DNA of 5,160 bases from Alphaproteobacteria bacterium MarineAlpha10_Bin3 (GTDB lineage Bacteria; Pseudomonadota; Alphaproteobacteria; UBA8366; GCA-2717185), in NCBI GenBank assembly GCA_002937525.1, contig PTKA01000144.1:1-5160 (forward strand), written 5' to 3'. The translations under genes and the position numbers were made by a program. The notes under the pieces were generated by a model, which was not told the DNA's origin, did no database searches, and was given only the letters and a program-made list of their open reading frames with translations. This document shows, in pieces, positions 1-4,703 of the stretch (position 1 is the stretch's first letter; each line of letters opens with the position of its first letter).

Positions 1-83
1 GACGGATCGGTGCGCTCCTCGACGAATTCACACCGCAGGAATGCGCCAACTATTTCAGAAATTCCGGATATGCTTTAACCTAA
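1..83 (+). pseudogene. IS630-family transposase, C-terminal end (cut by window edge)
   Basis: Reading frame 3 gives a short C-terminus, RIGALLDEF followed by TPQECANYFRNSGYALT and a TAA stop at 81-83. The 'FTPxECxNYFxxxGY' ending just before the stop is the signature C-terminus of IS630-family (Tc1/mariner-like DDE) transposases, which cut and paste the element at TA dinucleotides. Only the last 26 codons are inside the window. The catalytic Asp/Asp/Glu residues lie to the left, so I cannot say whether the full gene is intact. It runs toward the M24 gene, whose stop codon on the other strand lies only 17 bp beyond this stop. The tail is short, so the family call rests on one motif, but that motif is distinctive. 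Confidence 0.75.
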
Positions 84-98
84 CTGCAGAACGCTCTA
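72..98. repeat. Putative terminal inverted repeat (right end) of the IS630 element
   Basis: Directly after the transposase stop there is a short non-coding tail ending in GCTCTA at 93-98. Read inward from the TA at 97-98 it is TAGAGCGTTCTGCAGTTAGG, which resembles the ends of alphaproteobacterial IS630 elements, where the element is bounded by the duplicated target TA. The matching left end is outside the window, so the repeat cannot be confirmed by comparing the two ends. Confidence 0.45.
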
Positions 99-100
99 AT

Positions 101-1234
101 TCATTCGACCACGAAGGGTTCGTCGGTGGACATCTTGTCGGACAGCAGCACCGGGCCATCCGGGCGGACGACGATCATGTCCTGAATATGCCAGTGGCCG
201 ATATGCGGCTCCAGCGCCAACACCATGCCGTCTTCCAGCACGATATCGCTGCCGCGCCGCAGGATCGGTTCCTGCTGATGCCACCACGAACCGACGCCGT
301 GGCCGATCAACAACGATTCGAATTTCCAGCCGCCATCGGTGAACGCCGCCACCGTCGCGTCAAAGATGTCGCCGACCCGGTTGCCGGGCCGGCAGCGGTC
401 GATGGCGGCGCGGTAGATATCGCGGATCGCGCGGTATTCGTCGCGCTGGGTCCGGCTCGGCTGGCCGAAGACAAGGTTGCGCGACTGATGCCCCGGATAA
501 CCGTCGAGATAGGCGACATAATCGGTGCGCATGACATCGCCGGCGCGAAAAATTACGTCGCTTTCGCCGGCATAGTGGATCGTGTTGGAGCTGGAGTTCA
601 AAATGCCATGGGCCCAGTTGCAGCCCCGGTCCAGGCATCCGGCAATGATCCGGCTATGCGCCTGGCGTTCGCTGTCGCCGACCCGCATGCGGGGAAAGAC
701 GTCGAGATACACATCGTCGAGCATATCGGCGCCGCGCTTGATGCGGGCGATTTCCGCATCGGTCTTGATCCACCGCACCCGGTCCATGATCGCGGTGCAA
801 TCGACCATCGTCAGGCCCGGCACGGCTTCGTCCACCAGGGCCCAGTCCCGCGCGCTGACATAGTCTTTCTCGAAACCGACGCGCGCGCCACCAAGCCCCT
901 CTTGCCGCAGGACTTGCGCCAGCCGCGCATAGGGCGATTCGACATAGCCTTCATAAAGGACCTGCCGCTCAACCCAGGAATCGCGCGCCGCAAGGGCGGC
1001 CGCGGTCGCGTTTACGATCAGCACCGGGTCGCCTTCGCGCGGCCACAGCACCATCACGGCGCGGTCGGAATCGGTCATATCCATCAGCCGCGCCAAGGTG
1101 CCCGGATAAGCGAGGCCGGTCAAATAGGTGAAGTTCCGTCCCGACCGCGCCACCACCGCGTCGAGATCGTTCTCGTCCATCAATCGGTTCAAACGGTCGA
1201 TATTGGCGATGATCTCCGGTCTGCCGCCCGCCAT
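101..1234 (-). CDS. M24-family 'pita-bread' hydrolase, creatinase/Xaa-Pro peptidase-like, with altered metal ligands
   Basis: A 377-residue protein with the two-domain architecture of creatinase and prolidase-like enzymes: an N-terminal creatinase-type domain (about 1-150, including the 'RNFTYLTG' motif) and a C-terminal M24 pita-bread domain (about 160-370). Visible active-site landmarks are H220 in NTIHY, D238 in RTDYVAYLDGY, H312 in GHGVG and E342 in LEPHIG. Two of the five usual metal ligands are replaced: the second Asp is H249 (GYPGHQSR) and the last Glu is Q351 (HIQDMIVV). A standard dinuclear peptidase centre is therefore unlikely. A creatinase-like metal-independent C-N hydrolase, or one with a different metal site, is more plausible; the substrate is unknown. 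I chose the ATG at 1234, preceded by the purine-rich GGGGAAAGGGCAGGG. A TTG at 1264 would add ten unconserved-looking residues. It lies 90 nt downstream of the merB-like gene on the same strand and may be read from that operon. Confidence 0.88.
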   Translation of the reverse strand: MAGGRPEIIANIDRLNRLMDENDLDAVVARSGRNFTYLTGLAYPGTLARLMDMTDSDRAVMVLWPREGDPVLIVNATAAALAARDSWVERQVLYEGYVESPYARLAQVLRQEGLGGARVGFEKDYVSARDWALVDEAVPGLTMVDCTAIMDRVRWIKTDAEIARIKRGADMLDDVYLDVFPRMRVGDSERQAHSRIIAGCLDRGCNWAHGILNSSSNTIHYAGESDVIFRAGDVMRTDYVAYLDGYPGHQSRNLVFGQPSRTQRDEYRAIRDIYRAAIDRCRPGNRVGDIFDATVAAFTDGGWKFESLLIGHGVGSWWHQQEPILRRGSDIVLEDGMVLALEPHIGHWHIQDMIVVRPDGPVLLSDKMSTDEPFVVE

Positions 1235-1324
1235 GTCCCTGCCCTTTCCCCGTAACCCTACCAATGAGCGCCAATAATGCCCCAGCTTGCATGGATACAG
1301 GTGGATAAATTTGAGATCGGGATA

Positions 1325-2014
1325 TCACCCGTGCTGCTGTTCCAATGCCGCCAGGCAATGTCCATAGCGATACTGGTTGCGTTGCCGCGCCAGTTCCTGC
1401 GCCTCTTCCAGCGAGACATGGGCAACATCCGGTCTGTCGCCCCGCCAATCGCGGAATGTATTTTCATCGGCAAAGAAATTCACATGATTGCAGAATGCGC
1501 CGCGCAGGTTTTCGCGACAGGATTCCTTGTTGGGCGCAACAATCGACATCACCGGCGATGCCGGCCGCGACGATATAATCGCCGTCGGCGTCAGCGATAT
1601 TTCGATCTGCGTATCGGTTACCGGACAGCGCGTAACCGAAATGGCGGATTTGCCGAGAAGCCGCGGCAGGAACAGCGCATCGAAGACGCACCATGTATAG
1701 AGTTCCAGACCACCAACCTTGAATACATGGCTTGCCGGAATCACACTCAATCCGCCAAAGGCGACGATGGCGCCGTTCGCGTCAATATCGATGGTCGATT
1801 CCGGCACCGCGCGCAGATCCGCGTTCAACGCCTCGGCGGTCAGGTTCAAATCCACCGCCAGTTCAGCGCGCTCGACCGGCGCACCGCCGCCAAGACGCCG
1901 GTATAAGGCCAGGCTGAGCGGGACCAGCCGTGGCGCTTCGGCAAGAAAATGGCCCTCGCGCAGATAATGACGAAAGCCGTCCAGCAGCCTGGATTCCGCC
2001 GCCGCCCCGGTCAT
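1325..2014 (-). CDS. merB: Alkylmercury lyase (organomercurial lyase) MerB-like
   Basis: A 229-residue protein recognisable as the MerB family, cytoplasmic enzymes that protonolyse the carbon-mercury bond of organomercurials to give Hg(II) and a hydrocarbon. The N-terminal third is the winged-helix-like MerB domain. The catalytic region follows: GGLSVIPASHVF (87-98), YTWCVFDALF with C109 and D112, C130 in TRCPVT, and GAFCNHVNFF with C175. C109, D112 and C175 match the catalytic Cys96, Asp99 and Cys159 of the R831b enzyme, and C130 matches the structural Cys117. All key residues are therefore present, in slightly more length than the usual ~212 residues. The start ATG overlaps the stop of the preceding membrane-protein gene in an ATGA, which points to translational coupling. 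No mercuric reductase is nearby, so the released Hg(II) would need another fate. A related organometal activity cannot be excluded from sequence. Confidence 0.9.
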   Translation of the reverse strand: MTGAAAESRLLDGFRHYLREGHFLAEAPRLVPLSLALYRRLGGGAPVERAELAVDLNLTAEALNADLRAVPESTIDIDANGAIVAFGGLSVIPASHVFKVGGLELYTWCVFDALFLPRLLGKSAISVTRCPVTDTQIEISLTPTAIISSRPASPVMSIVAPNKESCRENLRGAFCNHVNFFADENTFRDWRGDRPDVAHVSLEEAQELARQRNQYRYGHCLAALEQQHG

Positions 2015-2259
2015 TCCAACCGCCCGGAACCGGACCGAACCGGATTCGGCGGCCGCCTGCGCCGATATTTGAAATAGCCCAGAACGCCCATTACGGCCAA
2101 ACCGCCCAGCACCGTCACCAACGCGATATCGAGATCAGCGAGCCAACCGAACCAACCGGCAAGGAAACCGCCCACGACCGCCGGTCCCAGAATGCACACG
2201 CTACAGACCGGTGCAATCACAAGTGCGGTAACGAAGAACGCGACCGGCTTATCGCTCAT
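2011..2259 (-). CDS. Small two-helix membrane protein with CxxC, candidate (organo)mercury transporter
   Basis: An 82-residue hydrophobic protein. Residues about 6-38 form a first membrane segment containing C19 and C22 (PVCSVCILGP). A second segment spans about 44-64 and is followed by a basic tail (FKYRRRRPP). Size, two helices, a cysteine pair next to a proline in helix 1 and an Arg-rich C-terminus mirror the small mercury importers MerF and MerE, which pass Hg(II) across the inner membrane through vicinal cysteines. I do not recognise it as a clear member of either family; the role is inferred from architecture and from its 4-nt overlap with the MerB-like gene. An in-frame TGA lies just upstream, so ATG 2259 is the only reasonable start. 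It has no strong ribosome site of its own and sits on the end of the short upstream ORF, suggesting coupled translation. Confidence 0.75.
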   Translation of the reverse strand: MSDKPVAFFVTALVIAPVCSVCILGPAVVGGFLAGWFGWLADLDIALVTVLGGLAVMGVLGYFKYRRRRPPNPVRSGSGRLE

Positions 2260-2314
2260 CGCGCATACGCTTCAAACCGGCGGCGTGGATTTCGGTCAGG
2301 CTGGTGTCGTTCAT
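2249..2314 (-). CDS. 21-residue leader-like small ORF
   Basis: A short ORF of 21 codons plus TAA begins at ATG 2314 and encodes a polar, charged peptide starting MNDTSLTEIH and ending KRMRDER. It has a good ribosome site: AAAGGA, about 9 nt before the ATG, is the best one in this operon. Its stop lies 11 nt inside the start of the CxxC membrane-protein gene, whose own ribosome site is poor. This is the usual layout of a translationally coupled leader ORF. The peptide has no recognised family and no membrane segment. It may act only to deliver ribosomes to the next gene, or may be a small protein in its own right. The ORF is below normal gene-calling length, so it could be fortuitous. Confidence 0.45.
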   Translation of the reverse strand: MNDTSLTEIHAAGLKRMRDER

Positions 2315-2361
2315 GTTCTGCGGTCCTTTGACTGGCGGTGTCTTAAATGGCGAATGCCGGC

Positions 2362-2392
2362 AGGATAGCGCCTGTACAAACTACAGGCACAA
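2362..2392 (-). promoter_or_regulatory. Candidate MerR-type promoter/operator of the merB-like operon
   Basis: On the minus strand a -35-like TTGTGC (2387-2392) and a -10-like TATCCT (2362-2367) are separated by 19 bp. The spacer is almost filled by a perfect inverted repeat, GCCTGTA-GTTTG-TACAGGC (2370-2388). An over-long 19-20 bp spacer carrying a dyad is the hallmark of promoters activated by MerR-family regulators, and the layout is parallel to the Tn21 mer promoter. It sits 14 bp after the LysR-gene stop and about 50 bp before the first ORF. The hairpin has no T-tract on either strand, so it is not a terminator. A caveat is that the dyad also fits the T-N11-A pattern of LysR-type boxes, so the neighbouring regulator is an alternative binder. 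Confidence 0.6.
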
Positions 2393-2406
2393 GAAAATTC
2401 CAACCA

Positions 2407-3285
2407 TCAACCGGGCCACGAAAATCGTTGCGCCGCGCGGACCATTGCCGCTGCGGCCGGACTGAAGGGGCGGCCGGGCACGTTGACCAGGAAAATCGTG
2501 CGGCTCACGCACGGTTCGACCAGCGGCCGTTGCAGCAATTCCGGCAGCGTGACCGAATATTCGGGCATGAAGGCGAAACCGATCCGCGCCAGGACCATCG
2601 CCTGCACCCAATCTTCGCGTTCGGACCGGAAGCGAGCGTAAAGTTCGACCGCCTTATCCTTGCAGACGGCGGCGACCATCTCGCGCATCTCGCAGGCCAA
2701 CCGGTCGACATAGGGCTCCCCCGACAGATCGCTCAGCTTGATCGCGTTCAACGCGCCCAGCGCGTGGCCCGGCGCAAAGACCACCACATAGCGTTCCTCA
2801 TAGAGTTTTTGCACATGAAACGCGTCGCCCAGATCGTCCATTGCGTTCATGATGGCGATATCGATTTCGCCCCCGTCGAGCGCAGTTTTTAGATCGGCCA
2901 CGCTGGCTTCGGTCACGGCGACCTCAACGCCTTCATGTTCCAGCTGAAACTTGCCCAAAAACCGCGACAAGCGCACATGCCCGACCGTGGGCATGACCCC
3001 GATGCGCACCGGCACCTGGTTAAGCAGCCTGAAATTATTGGCCAGCGTTCGCGCAACCTGCGTTTCGTCGAGAATGGTTTGCAGATGCGGCAGCATCATC
3101 AGGCCGAAATCGCTGACCAGGACGCGCTTGCCCTCGCGGTGAAACAGCGGTGAGCCCAGTTCCGCCTCTATCGTCTTGATGGCCTTGGTGAGGGCGGGTT
3201 GCGAGACGTTGCATGCCGCCGCCGCCCGGGTGAAATTCAGCGCTTTCGCCGCCGCCAGGACGTATCTGATCTGCGACATCTCCAT
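2407..3285 (-). CDS. LysR-family transcriptional regulator
   Basis: A 292-residue protein of standard LysR-type length. The N-terminal winged helix-turn-helix covers about residues 1-60, with the characteristic FTRAAAACNVSQPALTKAIK and the following LGSPLFHR. A linker helix (about 60-88) leads into the periplasmic-binding-protein-like effector domain (about 91-285, starting VPVRIGVMPTVG). Such proteins bind DNA as tetramers and respond to a small molecule; the effector cannot be named here. C198 and C208 lie ten residues apart in the region where OxyR has its redox pair, but without the OxyR surroundings, so I do not call it a redox sensor. I chose the ATG at 3285 because a strong AAGGAGG lies 9 nt upstream; the TTG at 3309 is unlikely. 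It is divergent from the DUF4242 gene, its most likely target. Confidence 0.93.
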   Translation of the reverse strand: MEMSQIRYVLAAAKALNFTRAAAACNVSQPALTKAIKTIEAELGSPLFHREGKRVLVSDFGLMMLPHLQTILDETQVARTLANNFRLLNQVPVRIGVMPTVGHVRLSRFLGKFQLEHEGVEVAVTEASVADLKTALDGGEIDIAIMNAMDDLGDAFHVQKLYEERYVVVFAPGHALGALNAIKLSDLSGEPYVDRLACEMREMVAAVCKDKAVELYARFRSEREDWVQAMVLARIGFAFMPEYSVTLPELLQRPLVEPCVSRTIFLVNVPGRPFSPAAAAMVRAAQRFSWPG

Positions 3286-3340
3286 GGCTTGGATCCTCCT
3301 TGTGTTCAAGGCGCCGCGACGCAGTCTACACCAACCAGCG

Positions 3341-3366
3341 ATAACCAGGGGTTATGCAACGATAAC
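3341..3366. promoter_or_regulatory. Candidate LysR-type operator in the divergent intergenic region
   Basis: The 153-bp gap between the LysR gene and the DUF4242 gene contains ATAACCAGGGGTTAT (3341-3355), a 6-3-6 palindrome that satisfies the T-N11-A rule for LysR-type binding sites. A further direct copy of the half-site, GATAAC, follows at 3361-3366 and repeats the GATAAC at 3340-3345. Three half-sites in alternating orientation fit a recognition site plus activation site. I see no convincing -35/-10 pair for either gene in the gap. Confidence 0.55.
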
Positions 3367-3438
3367 GAAACGGTCGTTCCCTTGGAGCCGTCCCGGGGCT
3401 TCCATGACACCGTGCTTAACCAGGAAGGAGTTCGGAAC

Positions 3439-3702
3439 ATGGGTGTCTATATGGTTGAACGGAGCCTCAAGGGAATCAGCATGGAAGATCTTGGCGGCGC
3501 GCAAAAAGCCGCCATTGGCAAAGCGGCGGAAATGACCAGCGCGGGCACGGATATCAAATATATTCGCTCGACCTTCGCACCGGCGGACGGGCGTTGCATG
3601 TGCCTGTTCGAAGCGGGTTCGCAGGCCGACGTGCAGCGCCTCAACGACGACGCCGGCATCCCCTATGACCGGATCGTCGAAGCCCTCGACCTCACGCCGT
3701 AG
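3439..3702 (+). CDS. DUF4242 (SCO4226-like, 'nickel-binding') small protein
   Basis: An 87-residue protein with the DUF4242 pattern: an opening strand (YMVERSL), a helix (MEDLGGAQKAAIGKAAEM), a strand pair (IKYIRSTFAPADGRCMCLFEA) and the typical ending AGIPYDRIVEAL. The fold is a dimeric ferredoxin-like alpha/beta barrel. The Streptomyces member SCO4226 was reported to bind nickel, but most members have no known function. This copy has no histidine at all; its only soft ligands are C53 and C55 in RCMC, so nickel binding should not be assumed. The ATG at 3439 is chosen because AAGGAG (3425-3430) precedes it by 8 nt. The frame is open further upstream, but that part overlaps the LysR gene and is not protein-like. 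It is probably controlled by the divergent LysR regulator. Confidence 0.82.
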   Translation: MGVYMVERSLKGISMEDLGGAQKAAIGKAAEMTSAGTDIKYIRSTFAPADGRCMCLFEAGSQADVQRLNDDAGIPYDRIVEALDLTP

Positions 3703-3707
3703 GGCCG

Positions 3708-4508
3708 TTAGGCCAACTCGGCAAGCCTGGCGCGGAGCATCAAAAGATCGCGCCAGGTTTGCCGTTTCTGGCCGGGAGAGCGCAGCAGATAAGCAGGGTG
3801 GAAGATGGCCAGCGCCGGGATCGGCACATCGAGGTCGGGGTTGCGATAATCGTACCAGGTCCCGCGCAACCGCATGATGCCCTCCTTGCGCTCCAGCAGC
3901 GCCTTGGCCGCGGCGCCGCCGACAAAGACCAGCACCTTGGGCCGGACCAGGGCGATATGGCGCTGCACAAAGGGCATGCAGGCAGCGACTTCCGCGTCGG
4001 TCGGGGTGCGGTTTCCCGGCGGCCGCCAGAACAGCACGTTGGAGATATAAGCGCTGGTCCGGTCGCGACCGATCGCGCCCAGCATGCGGTCGAGAAGCTG
4101 GCCGCTGGGTCCGACGAACGGGGTCCCCTGGCGGTCTTCCTCGGCGCCCGGTGCCTCGCCCAGGATCATCAAATCGGCTTCGGGATTGCCGTCGGCGAAG
4201 ACCAGATTGGTCGCCGTCTGCTTCAAGGCGCAGCCCTCGAAGGCTTCAAGCGCCAACCGCAGCGCCGCCAGCGTGTCGGCTTGCCGTGCCGCGGCCCGGC
4301 TATCGGCAGCACCTTGACTTGACGCCAGCGGCGGCGCGGCCGGTGCGGTCGATGCGCTGGCATGAACCGGCACCGCGGGTTGCGCCGGTGCGGCCGGTTC
4401 GGCGGATTGCGCATAGCGGTCGACCGGTTCATCGCCGATTGCCTCGTCCGCGCCCATCGCCACCGACCAGCGCAACGCCTGCAACGGTGTCATATTGTCC
4501 ATCGCCAT
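3708..4508 (-). CDS. Uracil-DNA glycosylase, family 4-like (lacking a full Fe-S cysteine set)
   Basis: A 266-residue base-excision repair enzyme that removes uracil from DNA. Motif A is [20 protein letters not shown] (117-136), in the family-4 form with E118 in place of the catalytic Asp of family 1. Motif B is HPAYLLRSP (237-245). Between them lie RPPGNRTPT and [14 protein letters not shown]. Classical family-4 enzymes hold a 4Fe-4S cluster with four Cys. Here only C93 (EGCALK) and C177 (AACMPF) remain; the usual first Cys of the CxxC is absent and the NVxxCRPP Cys is W161. Residues about 36-75 are a Pro/Ala-rich, probably disordered linker after a short N-terminal segment ([19 protein letters not shown]). 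The ATG at 4508 follows GGGAGG by 8 nt; an ATG at 4502 is less well placed. It converges on the DUF4242 gene with 5 bp between stops. Confidence 0.92.
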   Translation of the reverse strand: MAMDNMTPLQALRWSVAMGADEAIGDEPVDRYAQSAEPAAPAQPAVPVHASASTAPAAPPLASSQGAADSRAAARQADTLAALRLALEAFEGCALKQTATNLVFADGNPEADLMILGEAPGAEEDRQGTPFVGPSGQLLDRMLGAIGRDRTSAYISNVLFWRPPGNRTPTDAEVAACMPFVQRHIALVRPKVLVFVGGAAAKALLERKEGIMRLRGTWYDYRNPDLDVPIPALAIFHPAYLLRSPGQKRQTWRDLLMLRARLAELA

Positions 4509-4603
4509 ACCCGATGCCTCCCGTCAATAATCTACACAATCGGGGCGCTTTGTTATAGACAACACGGCGTAGCGGCCCGAGACAAAATGAAGGAAAAGGC
4601 GCG
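4509..4603. other. Divergent intergenic region between glycosylase and ETF-QO genes
   Basis: This 95-bp gap must hold the promoters of both flanking genes. It is locally AT-richer than its surroundings (TTTGTTATAGACAACA near 4551-4566) and carries an AAGGAAAAGG ribosome site (4590-4599) for the plus-strand gene. I cannot assign a confident -35/-10 pair in either direction. Confidence 0.4.
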
Positions 4604-4703
4604 ATGGAACGTGAATCGATGGAATATGACGTGGTCATCGTCGGGGCCGGCCCGGCTGGCCTTGCCGCCGCGATCCGCCTGAAGCAACTGGCCGCCGCGG
4701 CGG
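4604..4703 (+). pseudogene. Electron transfer flavoprotein-ubiquinone oxidoreductase, N-terminal fragment
   Basis: The first about 33 residues read [19 protein letters not shown] then [11 protein letters not shown]. This is the conserved start of alphaproteobacterial ETF-QO, the inner-membrane FAD/Fe-S protein that passes electrons from ETF to ubiquinone during fatty-acid and amino-acid oxidation. GAGPAG (14-19) is the FAD-binding dinucleotide loop. The ATG at 4604 follows AAGGA with suitable spacing. The full protein is about 550 residues, but homology stops near residue 31-33. The frame stays open to a stop at 4882 only by reading antisense through the radC fragment, and those residues are not ETF-QO. 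Because so little is left, another FAD-dependent oxidoreductase is possible, but the [14 protein letters not shown] start is characteristic. Confidence 0.75.
4692..4703. repeat. 12-bp GC palindrome at the ETF-QO/radC junction
   Basis: CCGCCGCGGCGG at 4692-4703 is a perfect palindrome and lies exactly where ETF-QO similarity ends and radC similarity, on the other strand, begins. It encodes Ala-Ala runs in both frames, so the exact breakpoint is ambiguous within it. It is a natural site for a short-homology join, whether in the cell, during amplification or during assembly. Confidence 0.6.

Noticed and set aside
41..1255. A 404-codon plus-strand ORF, the longest in the window
   Set aside because: It is antisense to the M24 gene. 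Its translation has no recognisable motifs and is rich in His/Arg/Asp/Ala as expected for the mirror of a GC-biased gene, whereas the minus strand shows clear family motifs.
1316..1332. Short hairpin CGGGTGATATCCCG after the merB-like stop as a terminator
   Set aside because: Only a 4-bp stem and no T-tract; too weak to call, so read-through into the M24 gene remains possible.
1277..1906. Plus-strand ORF of 209 codons
   Set aside because: Shadow of the merB-like gene on the other strand, whose catalytic motifs are unmistakable.
2370..2388. Perfect hairpin read as a rho-independent terminator for the LysR gene
   Set aside because: There is no T-run after the hairpin on either strand, and the flanking -35/-10-like hexamers explain it better as an operator.
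2590..2720. C198/C208 of the LysR protein as an OxyR-type redox switch
   Set aside because: Spacing is ten rather than nine residues, and the surrounding sequence does not match the OxyR cysteine loop; a regulator of another class is more likely.
2347..2892. Plus-strand ORF of 181 codons
   Set aside because: Antisense to the LysR effector domain; no coherent protein features.
3680..3720. Bidirectional terminator between the convergent DUF4242 and glycosylase genes
   Set aside because: Only 5 bp separate the stops, and no stem with a T-run is visible.
4551..4566. TTGT-N5-ACAA dyad in the glycosylase/ETF-QO gap as an operator
   Set aside because: Four-base arms are expected by chance and no promoter elements are positioned around it.
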